A stretch of 64,000 nucleotides of DNA, from NCBI RefSeq assembly GCF_000308875.1, contig NZ_BAGL01000007.1:16227-80226 (forward strand), given 5' to 3'. This document shows positions 43,179 to 52,037 of the stretch, piece by piece. The notes under the pieces were generated by a model, which worked only from the letters and a program-made list of their open reading frames with translations, did not search any database and was not told the DNA's origin. Position numbers and translations under genes: made by a program. The stretch's first letter is position 1; each line of letters starts with the position of its first letter. The stretch comes from Nocardia transvalensis NBRC 15921. GTDB lineage: Bacteria > Actinomycetota > Actinomycetes > Mycobacteriales > Mycobacteriaceae.

Positions 43179-44549
43179 ATGACCGATGATTCCCGCACGG
43201 CCGCCCTGCGCGCCGAGGTGCGCTCCCTGATGCCGCGGGCGAAAGCCGATCTTACCGAACTGGTTTCGTACCGATCGGTGGCCGATCCCCGGCAGTTCCC
43301 GGCCGAGGACTGCGAGCGGGCCGCGCAGTGGGTGGCCGACGCGTTCCGTGAGGTCGGGCTGACCGATGCCGGACTGCACGAAACCCCGGACGGCAGTAAG
43401 GCCGTCGTCGCTCGGTATCCGGCGCCCGCCGGTGCGCCGACGGTCATGCTGTACTGCCACTACGACGTGCAACCGCCGCTCGACGACGCCGCCTGGCACA
43501 CGCCGGTCTGGCAGCTCACCGAGAAGGGCGGCCGCTGGTACGGGCGCGGCGCGGCCGACTGCAAGGGCAATATCGTCACCCACCTGACCGCGCTGCGAGC
43601 GTTGCGGGAAACGGTGGGCGGCAGTGATTTTCCCGTCGGCATCACATTGGTGGCGGAAGGGTCGGAGGAGCAGGGGACCGGCGGGCTGGAAGCCTTCGTG
43701 CCGGGCAACGCCGACCTGTTGCGCGCGGATGCCCTGGTCATCGCCGACTGCGGCAACTTCGCGGTCGGCGTGCCGACGTTCACGCAGACCCTGCGCGGCA
43801 ACGTGAATGTGATCGTCACCGTCGAAACCCTCTCCGGGCCTATGCATTCCGGTATGTTCGGCGGGCCCGCTCCCGATGCGCTGGCGGCCATGATCCACCT
43901 GCTGGCCACGCTGCGAGATGCGAAGGGCAACACCACGATCGACGGTCTCACCGCCGACCAGACCTGGGACGGCGTGCAATATCCGGCCGAGCAGTTCCGC
44001 GCCGACGCCGGCGTGCTCGACGGCGTCGACCTGCTCGGTGACGGCACCGTCTCCGATATGGTCTGGGCCCGGCCCGCCCTGACCGTGCTGGGTATCGATG
44101 TGCCGCCGGTGGTCGGTTCCTCGGCGGCCATCCAGCCCCGGTCCCGCGCCCGGCTGAATCTGCGGATCCCGCCCGGCATCGATCCGGACAAGGCGCTGAA
44201 GGCGCTGACCGCACACCTCGAATCGCATACGCCCTGGCACGCGAAGGTCTCGGTGGAATCCGAGGGCACCGGCGCGCCGTTCCGCTCCGGCACCGGCGGC
44301 CCGGCCCGCGCGGCCATGGAGGCGGCCTTCCACGCCGCCTACGGCCGCGAGGCCACCACCGAGGGCCAGGGCGGCTCGATCCCCCTGTGCAACGTCTTCG
44401 CCGGCACCTACCCCGACGCCGAGATCATGCTCATCGGCGTCGAGGAACCGAAATGCCTCATCCACGCCCCCAACGAGAGCGTCGACCCCACCGAGATAGA
44501 ACACATGGCCCTCACGGAGGCCCTGTTCCTCGCCACCTACGCCGGATAG
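43179..44549 (+). CDS. M20-family dipeptidase
   Basis: 456-aa zinc dipeptidase of the M20 family (CNDP/ArgE-DapE group). Metal-binding segments in order: YCHYDVQPP, RGAADCKGN, and EGSEEQGTGG with the catalytic Glu-Glu, then IADCGNFAVG and the late His in EEPKCLIHAPNE. Cytoplasmic. Seven bases after the small membrane protein gene, so the third member of the transporter operon. It could release glutamate or another amino acid from peptides to feed the decarboxylase (inference). Convergent with the metallo-hydrolase gene. Confidence 0.9.
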   Translation: MTDDSRTAALRAEVRSLMPRAKADLTELVSYRSVADPRQFPAEDCERAAQWVADAFREVGLTDAGLHETPDGSKAVVARYPAPAGAPTVMLYCHYDVQPPLDDAAWHTPVWQLTEKGGRWYGRGAADCKGNIVTHLTALRALRETVGGSDFPVGITLVAEGSEEQGTGGLEAFVPGNADLLRADALVIADCGNFAVGVPTFTQTLRGNVNVIVTVETLSGPMHSGMFGGPAPDALAAMIHLLATLRDAKGNTTIDGLTADQTWDGVQYPAEQFRADAGVLDGVDLLGDGTVSDMVWARPALTVLGIDVPPVVGSSAAIQPRSRARLNLRIPPGIDPDKALKALTAHLESHTPWHAKVSVESEGTGAPFRSGTGGPARAAMEAAFHAAYGREATTEGQGGSIPLCNVFAGTYPDAEIMLIGVEEPKCLIHAPNESVDPTEIEHMALTEALFLATYAG

Positions 44550-44576
44550 TCACGCAGACGACAGCGACTCCCTCGT

Positions 44577-44599
44577 TTCCGGCCTGCTTTCGGCAGGAA
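44577..44599 (+). repeat. Dispersed hairpin element, copy 6, decayed
   Basis: TTCCGGC, loop CTGCTTTCG, GCAGGAA: one arm base is mismatched. Same position type as other copies, between convergent genes, 28 bases after the peptidase stop. Confidence 0.6.
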
Positions 44600-44617
44600 C
44601 GCACAGGTGGGCGTGCA

Positions 44618-45262
44618 CTACAGCTCGATGTGGTCTTCGGGCTCGATGACGGTGAATTCGGTGTCGGCGGGGCGCATTTCGGAGAGGCGGCCGAAGTAGA
44701 TGCCCTGGGCCTCGGGGGCGATGATGCCGTAGTGGATGGGGAGGGCGGTGCGGGGGGAGACGGCGCGAAGGTAGTCGACGGCCTCGCTGATCTTCATCCA
44801 GGGGGCGACGGCGGGGGTGGCGAGGACGCCGACGCTGACCGGGGGGACCCACAGGGAGTCGCCGGGGTGGACGAACTGGGCGGGGTCGTCGGGGCTGCCG
44901 AGCTGGAAGACGGTGTTGTCGATGACCGGGAGTTCGGGGTGGATGACCGCGTGCCGCCCGCCGCCGCCGGTGATCTGCACGTCGCCGACGGACAGCACGT
45001 TGCCGGCGTGCACCGGCTCCCACGGCTCGCCGCGCTGCTGCGCGGTCTGCGGATCGCTGAGCAGCCGGGCCTGCGGATTCGCATCCAGCAGCGCGCCGAT
45101 CCGGTTGGGGTCGATGTGATCGGGATGCTGATGGGTGATCGCGATCGCGTCGAGGCCGGTGATGCCCTCGAATCCGTGCGAGAAGGTGCCGGGATCGAAC
45201 AGGATCTTCGCGCCGTTGAGCTCGACCAGAACGCAGGAATGACCGAAGTGGGCTATGCGCAT
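44618..45262 (-). CDS. Metallo-beta-lactamase-fold hydrolase (UPF0173-like)
   Basis: 214 aa. Starts MRIAHFGHSCVLVELN and carries the metal motif THQHPDHIDP (HxHxDH) plus a later His in PIHYGIIAP. The compact size and the first strands fit the UPF0173/MBL-like group of Zn- or Fe-dependent hydrolases whose substrates are mostly unknown. M. tuberculosis has a similar gene in the same position next to purS/purQ. Divergent from purS by 96 bases. Confidence 0.88.
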   Translation of the reverse strand: MRIAHFGHSCVLVELNGAKILFDPGTFSHGFEGITGLDAIAITHQHPDHIDPNRIGALLDANPQARLLSDPQTAQQRGEPWEPVHAGNVLSVGDVQITGGGGRHAVIHPELPVIDNTVFQLGSPDDPAQFVHPGDSLWVPPVSVGVLATPAVAPWMKISEAVDYLRAVSPRTALPIHYGIIAPEAQGIYFGRLSEMRPADTEFTVIEPEDHIEL

Positions 45263-45358
45263 GTCTTCACGGTAGTGGTGTGCGCCCCGGCGAGCCCGGT
45301 GCGCACCGCCCCGATTAGGCTGTTCAGGTATTCCCCCACCAGCGTGAGGAGCAGTCGC

Positions 45359-45595
45359 GTGGCACGAGTCGTGGTCGAGGTGATGCCGAAGACCGAGATC
45401 CTGGATCCGCAGGGTCAGGCGATCGTCGGTGCGCTCGGGCGCCTGGGCTTTCCCGGTGTCTCGGATGTCCGGCAGGGCAAGCGGTTCGAGCTCGACGTGG
45501 ACGACAGTGTCGGCGACGCGGAGCTGGAGAAGATCGCGGAAGCGCTGCTCGCCAACACCGTCATCGAGGACTGGAAAGTGGTGCGGGTGTCGTGA
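45359..45595 (+). CDS. purS: Phosphoribosylformylglycinamidine synthase, PurS subunit
   Basis: 78 aa, short PurS protein: [37 protein letters not shown] and [18 protein letters not shown]. PurS bridges PurQ and the small-type PurL to form the FGAM synthase complex. GTG start with GAGGAG upstream. Overlaps purQ by four bases. The catalytic subunit PurL is in the window but about 6 kb away. Confidence 0.95.
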   Translation: MARVVVEVMPKTEILDPQGQAIVGALGRLGFPGVSDVRQGKRFELDVDDSVGDAELEKIAEALLANTVIEDWKVVRVS

Positions 45596-46269
45596 CCGCG
45601 CGCATCGGGGTCATCACCTTTCCGGGCACCCTCGACGACGTCGACGCCGCGCGGGCCGTGCGGCTGGCCGGCGCCGAGGCGGTGAGCCTGTGGCACGCCG
45701 ACGCCGATCTGAAGGGTGTGGACGCGGTCGTCGTTCCCGGCGGCTTCTCCTACGGCGACTACCTGCGCGCGGGCGCCATCGCCCGGTTCGCGCCGGTGAT
45801 GGGTTCGGTGGTCGAGGCGGCCGGTAAGGGCCTGCCGGTGCTGGGCATCTGCAACGGTTTCCAGGTGCTGTGCGAGGCGGGGCTGCTGCCCGGCGCGCTG
45901 ACCCGCAACGAGGGCCTGCACTTCGTCTGCCGCGACGAATGGCTGCGGGTGGAGCAGACCGGCACGGCGTGGACCTCGCGCTACGAGCCGGGCGCCCAGA
46001 TCCTCGTGCCGGTCAAGAACGCCGAGGGCCGCTACCAGGCCGCGCAGCCGGTGCTCGACGAGCTCGAGGGTGAGGGCCGCGTGGTGTTCCGCTACGCCGG
46101 CGAGAATCCGAACGGCTCCCAGCGCGATATCGCCGGAATCTCCTCCGCCGACGGCCGCGTCGTCGGCCTGATGCCCCACCCCGAACACGCCACCGAGCCG
46201 TTGACCGGGCCGAGTGATGATGGGCTGGGGATCTTCCTGTCGGTGATTGATTCGCTGGTTTCGGCTTAG
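45592..46269 (+). CDS. purQ: Phosphoribosylformylglycinamidine synthase, glutaminase subunit PurQ
   Basis: 225-aa class I glutamine amidotransferase. Catalytic triad region: [16 protein letters not shown] (Cys nucleophile), and HPEHATEPL at the end (His, Glu). It supplies ammonia to PurL. GTG start within the purS stop. The transcript ends near a 14-bp-stem hairpin just after the stop codon. Confidence 0.95.
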   Translation: MTARIGVITFPGTLDDVDAARAVRLAGAEAVSLWHADADLKGVDAVVVPGGFSYGDYLRAGAIARFAPVMGSVVEAAGKGLPVLGICNGFQVLCEAGLLPGALTRNEGLHFVCRDEWLRVEQTGTAWTSRYEPGAQILVPVKNAEGRYQAAQPVLDELEGEGRVVFRYAGENPNGSQRDIAGISSADGRVVGLMPHPEHATEPLTGPSDDGLGIFLSVIDSLVSA

Positions 46270-46273
46270 TCGC

Positions 46274-46310
46274 CCCTGTTTTCCGGCCAAAAGCATGCCG
46301 GAAAACAGGG
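46274..46310 (-). repeat. Dispersed hairpin element, copy 7, longest stem
   Basis: Fourteen perfect base pairs: CCCTGTT plus TTCCGGC, loop CAAAAGCAT, then GCCGGAA plus AACAGGG. Starts five bases after the purQ stop, between convergent genes. Strongest terminator candidate of the family here. Confidence 0.8.
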
Positions 46311-46340
46311 AAGGTGGCATGCCGGGACGTGGTGGCGTTC

Positions 46341-47459
46341 TCAGACCCTGACCAAGGGCTCGAATTCCGCTCCGTTGGCTCGGCACACTCGGACCGGCTG
46401 CTCGAATTGGTTGCCGGACAAGGTGAATTCGCCGGTGGCGCGGTCGAGGACCAGGCCGGAGTCGACGGTGGTGTGGATGCGGTCGACCTCGATCGACTTG
46501 GCGGCCGCCGTCAGGCCCTGGAGGACGTGCAGGGACTGGTAGTTGCAGGTGGCGAAGCGGCTGAAGGACGGGGCGAAGCGGCCGTGCAGGCGGTGGTAGC
46601 GCTCGAGGCGTTCGCGGTCGGTGCGTAGTCGCGGGTCGGGGATGACGCTGGATGGCACGTAGATGTTGGCGTTCGCGAACGGGCCACCGGCGGCCAGCAG
46701 ATTCTCGTCGGCGGTCGGGCCCGTGCGGAACTGGTGATCGGCTCGCCCGCTCGCGGCGAAGGCGCGATTGAAGCGGGCCGCGTCGCCGCCGACCAGCAGC
46801 ACGATCACCCCGTCGGCCGTATCGAGTCGCGGATCGTCCAGTGCCGCGCCGAAATCCTCGGTGCCCAGGGGAAAGACGTACTCGGCGACGAGTTCGTGCG
46901 GGCGGTCCAGGAGTCCGCGCAGGGTCGGGACCATCAACCGCGACCAGATGTAGTCGCTGGCGACGATGGCCCAGCGGTGCGCGCCGAATTCGCGGTGCAG
47001 CCACTCCAGGGCGGCGACCGTCTGCGCGCCCGGATTCTCGCCGATCATGAAGACCCCGCGCCGGGGACCGAAATGACCCTCGTCGCCGATGCCGAACAGG
47101 CACGGCACCCGGCCGTCGGCGGCCGCCATGATCCCCGCGCGCACATCCGGCATGGGAATGCCGGTGATCGCGTGCACCATCCCGGTGGCGAGGAAGGCCG
47201 ACACCTCGCGGGCGACCTCGTCGGCCGGCCCGCCGCCGTCGATGGTCGTGATCCGCGCCTCGCGGCCGAGAATCCCACTGCCGCTGTTGATTTCGAGTTC
47301 GGCCAGGCGGGCGGCCGCCTCGCAGGACGCGCCGATGATCCCGCCGGAGCCACGCAGCGGTACGACGTTGAGGATCTCGACGGTCTCGTCGTGCACCCCC
47401 GGCGTTCCCATATCGGCACTTCCCGTCAGCTGTGCTGGTGGTGGCGGATACTGCTCCAT
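46341..47459 (-). CDS. AmiC-like amide/urea-type ligand-binding protein, tandem copy A
   Basis: 372 aa of the periplasmic-binding-protein type I fold (AmiC/UrtA family). Motifs: VEILNVVPLRGSGGIIGASC, EINSGSGILGRE, TIDGGGPADEVAREVSAFLA and RWAIVASDYIWSR. There is no signal peptide or lipobox, so unlike transporter binding proteins it is probably cytoplasmic, like AmiC of Pseudomonas, which senses amides and controls an antiterminator. Its homologue lies directly upstream on the same strand, with its own 71-base gap. No transporter or amidase genes are adjacent. Confidence 0.8.
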   Translation of the reverse strand: MEQYPPPPAQLTGSADMGTPGVHDETVEILNVVPLRGSGGIIGASCEAAARLAELEINSGSGILGREARITTIDGGGPADEVAREVSAFLATGMVHAITGIPMPDVRAGIMAAADGRVPCLFGIGDEGHFGPRRGVFMIGENPGAQTVAALEWLHREFGAHRWAIVASDYIWSRLMVPTLRGLLDRPHELVAEYVFPLGTEDFGAALDDPRLDTADGVIVLLVGGDAARFNRAFAASGRADHQFRTGPTADENLLAAGGPFANANIYVPSSVIPDPRLRTDRERLERYHRLHGRFAPSFSRFATCNYQSLHVLQGLTAAAKSIEVDRIHTTVDSGLVLDRATGEFTLSGNQFEQPVRVCRANGAEFEPLVRV

Positions 47460-47530
47460 GCCCCGGCGTAGGACATCGCGAGTTTACTCACAATGTAGAT
47501 AGGGGTTGACGCCTCGCGGGGGAAGGCGTG

Positions 47531-48586
47531 TCAGGAAATCCGGCCGAGAATGTCGAAGTCCACGCCCCGGGCCCGGGCGATCTGCGCCGACTGGACCGCC
47601 TGATTGTCGCGGAAGCTGCGCTCGCCCGACGGGGTGCTGAGCACGGCCCCGTCGCGCAGGACGGCGTGGATGCGCGGCACGTCGAGGGTGCCGGCCGCGG
47701 ACGCGACCGCGCGCAGGGTGTGCATCGCCTCGTAGCTGGTGTTACCGAAGTAGGTGAGCTGCGGCGCGAAGGTGCCGTGCATGGCCCGGTACCGGTTCAG
47801 CCGCTCCCGGCCGGGAAAGAACGACGAGGAGACGTAGAGGTTGTCGTTGGCCGCCGCGCCCGCGGACAACAGCACGGTCTCGTCGACGGCCGGGCTCACC
47901 CGGACCTGGCGGGCGGCGCGGCCGGTGCGGGCGAACTGGCGGTTGAAGTGGGCCGCGTCGGTGCCGACCAGCAGCATGACGACGCCGTCCGCCTCGTCGA
48001 GACGGGCATCCGCGAGGAAATCGCCGAAGTCGCCGGTGCCCAGCGGCACGAATCGCTCGAGCACGATCGACGCCGGATCGAGTGCGGAGTGGATGGCCTC
48101 GGCCGTCGCCCGCGGCCAGATGTAGTCGTTGCCGATGATCGCCCAGCGCCGGGCGCCGAACTGGCCGCGCAGCCACCGCATGGCGGCCAGGACGTGGCCC
48201 TGCGGATCCTCGCCGATCAGCAGCACGCCCGGCATCTCGTCCGGCAGGCCCTCGTGCGTGGTCGCGTAGAGGTAGGGGACGCGACCGTCGGCGGCTCGCG
48301 CGACGGCGCGGCGCACCGCGGAGATGTGCCAGCCGGTGATCGCGTGCACCATGCCGGTGGCCAGCAGGGCCGAGACCTCCCGGGCCACCTCGCGGGGCGT
48401 GCGCCCGCCATCGATGGTGGTCACGCGCACTTCGCGCCCGAGAATTCCTGGGCCGCTGTTGATCTCATCCACGGCCAGCGAAATTGCGGCGTCGCACGAC
48501 GGGGCCACAATTCCGCCGGAGCCCTGGAGGGGAACGATGTTGAGAACCTCGATCACATCGTCCGGACTCTCGCGCAACGCGAACAT
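47531..48586 (-). CDS. AmiC-like amide/urea-type ligand-binding protein, tandem copy B
   Basis: 351 aa from MFALRESPDDV with AAGAAGGG upstream; the longer frame would overlap the divergent MarR start. Homologous along its whole length to copy A: IEVLNIVPLQGSGGIVAPSC, AITGWHISAVRRAVARAADG, RWAIIGNDYIWPR. It also lacks a secretion signal. Divergence between the copies in the central ligand segment suggests different ligands. Divergent from a MarR-type regulator by 46 bases; an effector-sensing or amide-response role is inferred. Confidence 0.78.
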   Translation of the reverse strand: MFALRESPDDVIEVLNIVPLQGSGGIVAPSCDAAISLAVDEINSGPGILGREVRVTTIDGGRTPREVAREVSALLATGMVHAITGWHISAVRRAVARAADGRVPYLYATTHEGLPDEMPGVLLIGEDPQGHVLAAMRWLRGQFGARRWAIIGNDYIWPRATAEAIHSALDPASIVLERFVPLGTGDFGDFLADARLDEADGVVMLLVGTDAAHFNRQFARTGRAARQVRVSPAVDETVLLSAGAAANDNLYVSSSFFPGRERLNRYRAMHGTFAPQLTYFGNTSYEAMHTLRAVASAAGTLDVPRIHAVLRDGAVLSTPSGERSFRDNQAVQSAQIARARGVDFDILGRIS

Positions 48587-48632
48587 TCGGTACCCTTCTT
48601 CTCGTCCGAGCGAAAATGATGGGCGGGAAAAT

Positions 48633-49070
48633 ATGTCGACCATTGTAGGTGGATTTGCAACGCTTCACGGAGCGCTGCGTGCCGCCGAGCGCAGTTGGTT
48701 ACGTCACCTCGATGCGGCATTGTGTGCCAGGCAACTTTCGGCCGATCAATGGGCGATGCTGTCGAAATTGTCGGATCAGGTGGGCGTCACGATGAGCGAG
48801 CTGGCCGCTCGCGCGCAGCTACCGCCCTCATCGGCCACCCGGCACGCCGATGCGCTGGCCGAACGCGGGCTGATCTTCCGGATCGCCGCGGAGGACGACC
48901 GCCGCCGCATCCTCATCGGTCTCACCAAGCGGGGCACCGAACTGGTCGACTCGGTGCGTGCCGAGGAGTCGCGGGCCGAGGAGGAATTGCGCAAGCGGAT
49001 CGGCGCCCGGAGTCATGCCGAACTGCTGCGTTTGCTCGAATTGGTGGCCGAGGTCCCGGTCGCCGACTGA
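48633..49070 (+). CDS. MarR-family transcriptional regulator
   Basis: 145-aa winged-HTH regulator: QWAMLSKLSDQVGVTMSELA, SSATRHADALAERGLIFR (recognition helix) and the wing DDRRRILIGLTKRG. MarR dimers usually repress neighbouring genes and are released by small aromatic or amide ligands. Divergent from the tandem AmiC-like genes with a gap of only 46 bases, so autoregulation and control of those genes is likely. Confidence 0.88.
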   Translation: MSTIVGGFATLHGALRAAERSWLRHLDAALCARQLSADQWAMLSKLSDQVGVTMSELAARAQLPPSSATRHADALAERGLIFRIAAEDDRRRILIGLTKRGTELVDSVRAEESRAEEELRKRIGARSHAELLRLLELVAEVPVAD

Positions 49071-49262
49071 CCGGGGAAAGAAACCGCCGAATCATCCTAC
49101 GTCTCGCTCGGTACTCGAAACTGTATTTCATTGCCGGACCGTAATTCTCGGATACCGCGTGATTATTTTTCAGAGGCGATGTCTGGTCGGCACAGTCGGC
49201 GTAGCCGTCCTCAGTCCGCGCACGGCCGGAGCGAATGCGAAGGTACGCCTAAGATCGCCCGT

Positions 49263-50573
49263 ATGCCTGTCTCGACCACCGCGACGGCGTCCGGGCTGTG
49301 TGCCTTCGTCGACGCCTCGCCGTCCCCGTTTCACGTCGTCCGCACCGTGGCCGCCGAACTGGAGGGCCACGGCTTCACCGAGTTGCCGGAGCGCGAGCCC
49401 TGGACGGACGGCGGGTCGGGGCGGTATTTCGTGGTGCGGGGCGGATCGCTGGTCGCGTGGGCCGGTGCGGCCGACGGTCCGGCTGCCCATCCCTTCCGCG
49501 TGGTCGGCGCGCACACCGACAGCCCGAATCTGCGGGTGAAACAGCATCCCGACCTGGCGTCGGCGGGCTGGCAGCTGGTCGGGCTGGAGCCCTACGGCGG
49601 CGCCCTGCTCAACTCGTGGCTGGACCGGGAACTCGGCATCTCCGGCCGGCTCTCGCTGCGCGACGGGGACGTCGTGCGGGAGCGGCTGGTCCGCATCGAT
49701 GAGCCGCTGCTGCGGGTGCCGCAGCTGGCCATCCACCTGTCCGAGGACCGGCGCGGGGTGACCCTGGACCCGCAGCGGCACGTCAACGCGGTCTGGGGCG
49801 TCGGGGGCGAGCCGCGCTCGTTCCTGGAGTACGTGGCCGAGCGGTCCGGGGTCGATCCCCGCGCGGTGCTGGGGTGGGAGCTCATGACCCACGATCTGTC
49901 GCCCAGCGTGCTGGTCGGGCGCGATCGCGACCTGGTCAGCGCGCCCCGCCTGGACAATCAGGGCACCTGTTACGCGGGCCTGCGCGCCCTGCTGGCCGCC
50001 GTCGAGGATCCGGGTGCGGCGACGCCCGTGCTCGCGATGTTCGATCACGAGGAGGTCGGCAGCCAGTCCGACCGCGGCGCGCAGTCGGATCTGCTCCCGG
50101 CGGTGCTGGAGCGGATCGTGCTGGCCCGCGGCGGCGGGCGGTCGGAATACCTTGCGGCCCTGGCCGGTTCGGTCTGCGCGTCCGGGGATATGGCGCACGC
50201 GACGCACCCCAACTATCCCGAGCGGCACGAGCCCGCGCACCGCATCGAGGTCAACGGCGGTCCGGTGCTGAAGGTGAACCAGAACCTCCGCTACGCCACG
50301 GACGCCGCCGGGGCGGGCGCCTTCGCCCTGGCGTGCGCGCGGGCCGGGGTGCCGCTCCAGCGCTACGTGCACCGCGCCGACCTGCCCTGCGGCTCCACCA
50401 TCGGCCCGATGACCGCCGCCCGCACCGGCATGCCCGTAGCCGACGTCGGCGCACCGCAGCTGGCCATGCACTCGGCCCGCGAACTGATGGGCGCGGACGA
50501 CGTGACGTCCTACGCCGAGGCCCTCGCCGCCTTCTTGACCCCGGCCAAAAGCATCCCGGGGAACGAGGGTTAG
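49263..50573 (+). CDS. apeB: M18 aspartyl aminopeptidase
   Basis: 436-aa M18 metallo-aminopeptidase: [14 protein letters not shown] (first His/Asp ligand), [13 protein letters not shown] with the Asp ligand upstream, [17 protein letters not shown] (catalytic Glu) and [18 protein letters not shown]. It removes acidic N-terminal residues from peptides. Counterpart of M. tuberculosis pepC (Rv0800), between purQ and purL. The last nine residues (AKSIPGNEG) and stop codon are encoded by a decayed hairpin element, so the C-terminus is unlike that of homologues and its stop was supplied by the repeat. Confidence 0.9.
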   Translation: MPVSTTATASGLCAFVDASPSPFHVVRTVAAELEGHGFTELPEREPWTDGGSGRYFVVRGGSLVAWAGAADGPAAHPFRVVGAHTDSPNLRVKQHPDLASAGWQLVGLEPYGGALLNSWLDRELGISGRLSLRDGDVVRERLVRIDEPLLRVPQLAIHLSEDRRGVTLDPQRHVNAVWGVGGEPRSFLEYVAERSGVDPRAVLGWELMTHDLSPSVLVGRDRDLVSAPRLDNQGTCYAGLRALLAAVEDPGAATPVLAMFDHEEVGSQSDRGAQSDLLPAVLERIVLARGGGRSEYLAALAGSVCASGDMAHATHPNYPERHEPAHRIEVNGGPVLKVNQNLRYATDAAGAGAFALACARAGVPLQRYVHRADLPCGSTIGPMTAARTGMPVADVGAPQLAMHSARELMGADDVTSYAEALAAFLTPAKSIPGNEG

Positions 50574-50599
50574 GAGCATCCCGGGGAACGACGGTTAGG
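50539..50599. repeat. Decayed hairpin element plus 25-bp direct duplication, containing two stop codons
   Basis: The hairpin (arms CCCCGGC and CCCGGGG, loop CAAAAGCAT) is followed by two direct 25-bp copies beginning AGCATCCCGGGGAACGA. The first copy contains the TAG that ends the aminopeptidase on the plus strand; the second holds the TAA (read as TTA) that ends the mannosyltransferase on the minus strand. So both convergent genes terminate inside the repeat. Confidence 0.8.
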
Positions 50600-51878
50600 C
50601 GGGTGCTGGGGAGGGGCGGTGGAAGAAGGCTCCGATGGCCAGGACGGCGAAGGTGACCAGGACGTAGCTGCTGCCGATCAGTTGCTCCCACAGGGACCAG
50701 GACAACTCTTCGTCGTGCTGGTGGGGCAGGAGCCAGTGGGGGCCGACGAAGAACATCACGGTGACGGCGAAGAGCAGGGCCGTGAACGCGCGACCGCGCC
50801 GGCGGCGTTGGGGCGCTTCGCCGTTCGTGCCGCGGGTGGTTTCGGCGGCGGCGACGGTCAGCATCGCCGGGGCCACCCAGATCCAGTGGTGCGACCACGA
50901 GATCGGCGAGACGAGCAGGACCGCGGCGGCGTTGACCAGCAGCGCGGAGATCTCGGCGCCCGCGTCCAGGAGGCGCTTCATCCACATCGCCGCCAGCCCG
51001 ACGGCGACGACCGACAGCACGAGCCAGATCAGCGTCGCGGCGGTATCGGAGGTGCCGAGACGGAAGGCGAAGCCCTTGAGCGATTGGTTCCCGGCGTAGG
51101 CGGGCGGTCCGATGCGGCCGGTATCCCACATGGTGTGGAACCAGTACTCGGCCGAATCGTGCGGGAACAGCAGGAATCCCAGCGCGATCGCGCCCGCCGC
51201 CGACAACACCAGGGTGATCGAGGTCCGCCAGTCCCGGCGGAGCAAAAAGTAAAGGAGATACGCGGCCGGGATCAGCTTGATCGACACCGCGATGCCGATG
51301 AGCATCCCCCGCGGCCAGAACGGCTTGCGCACCAGCACGTCCAGGGCGATCGCGGCCATCAGGACCAGATTGATCTGCCCGAAGTTGAAGGTCTGCCGCA
51401 CCGGTTCGGTGAGCCCCAGAATCGCCACCGCGCCGATCACCAGGGCCAGCATGGTCGGGCGGTCCAGCGAGGGGCGTAATCGAGTCAGTACCAGCCACAG
51501 CGTGATCCCCAGGCTCCCCAGGGATACGGCCAGCACCACCCATTCGGCCGCGCCCAGCGACAGCAGAGCGAGCGGCGTGAACAGCAGCGCCGCCAGCGGC
51601 GGATAGGTGAACGGCAGCCCGATCCCGCCCGATTTCGGCATCGGGCCGTACAGATCACCACCGTCGAGCCACACCCGGGCGCCGTTGCGGTACACCTGGA
51701 GATCGATGTAGCCGTGCCATAGCTTGGCGAAGTGCGAGACGATCGCCGAGAGCACGAACAAGCCGATGGCTATGGCCAGCAGACGTAGCTGACGGGTTGT
51801 CAGACCCATTGCGCGCGGCCGTTCGGAGGTGGCCACAGGCACTTCGCCGGGATCCGCGACCCTGGAGCGATCTGTCAC
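50595..51878 (-). CDS. GT87 family polyprenyl-phosphomannose-dependent mannosyltransferase
   Basis: 427 aa from a GTG in the divergent region; a longer start is possible. About ten membrane helices with the early motif [20 protein letters not shown] (the metal/donor-binding Asp region of GT87) and [19 protein letters not shown]. Members extend lipomannan, PIM or arabinan using polyprenyl-phosphate mannose on the outer face of the membrane. The N-terminal 40 residues are hydrophilic. The acceptor is not known. Divergent from purL; convergent with the aminopeptidase across the repeat. Confidence 0.87.
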   Translation of the reverse strand: MTDRSRVADPGEVPVATSERPRAMGLTTRQLRLLAIAIGLFVLSAIVSHFAKLWHGYIDLQVYRNGARVWLDGGDLYGPMPKSGGIGLPFTYPPLAALLFTPLALLSLGAAEWVVLAVSLGSLGITLWLVLTRLRPSLDRPTMLALVIGAVAILGLTEPVRQTFNFGQINLVLMAAIALDVLVRKPFWPRGMLIGIAVSIKLIPAAYLLYFLLRRDWRTSITLVLSAAGAIALGFLLFPHDSAEYWFHTMWDTGRIGPPAYAGNQSLKGFAFRLGTSDTAATLIWLVLSVVAVGLAAMWMKRLLDAGAEISALLVNAAAVLLVSPISWSHHWIWVAPAMLTVAAAETTRGTNGEAPQRRRRGRAFTALLFAVTVMFFVGPHWLLPHQHDEELSWSLWEQLIGSSYVLVTFAVLAIGAFFHRPSPAPA

Positions 51879-52037
51879 TTGATCAGGGTATCCCGCGACA
51901 GGTTGGTCGCCTGGTCGGGTGGGGTTTGCCACACACTAGACTGGGGCGGTCTCCCCGCCCGCTCGAGCCTCGCGCACCATCCGGCGCCTCTGCCGGTTGC
52001 CAGCCGTATGCCCGGCCGAAAGGACCCTGGTACTCCC

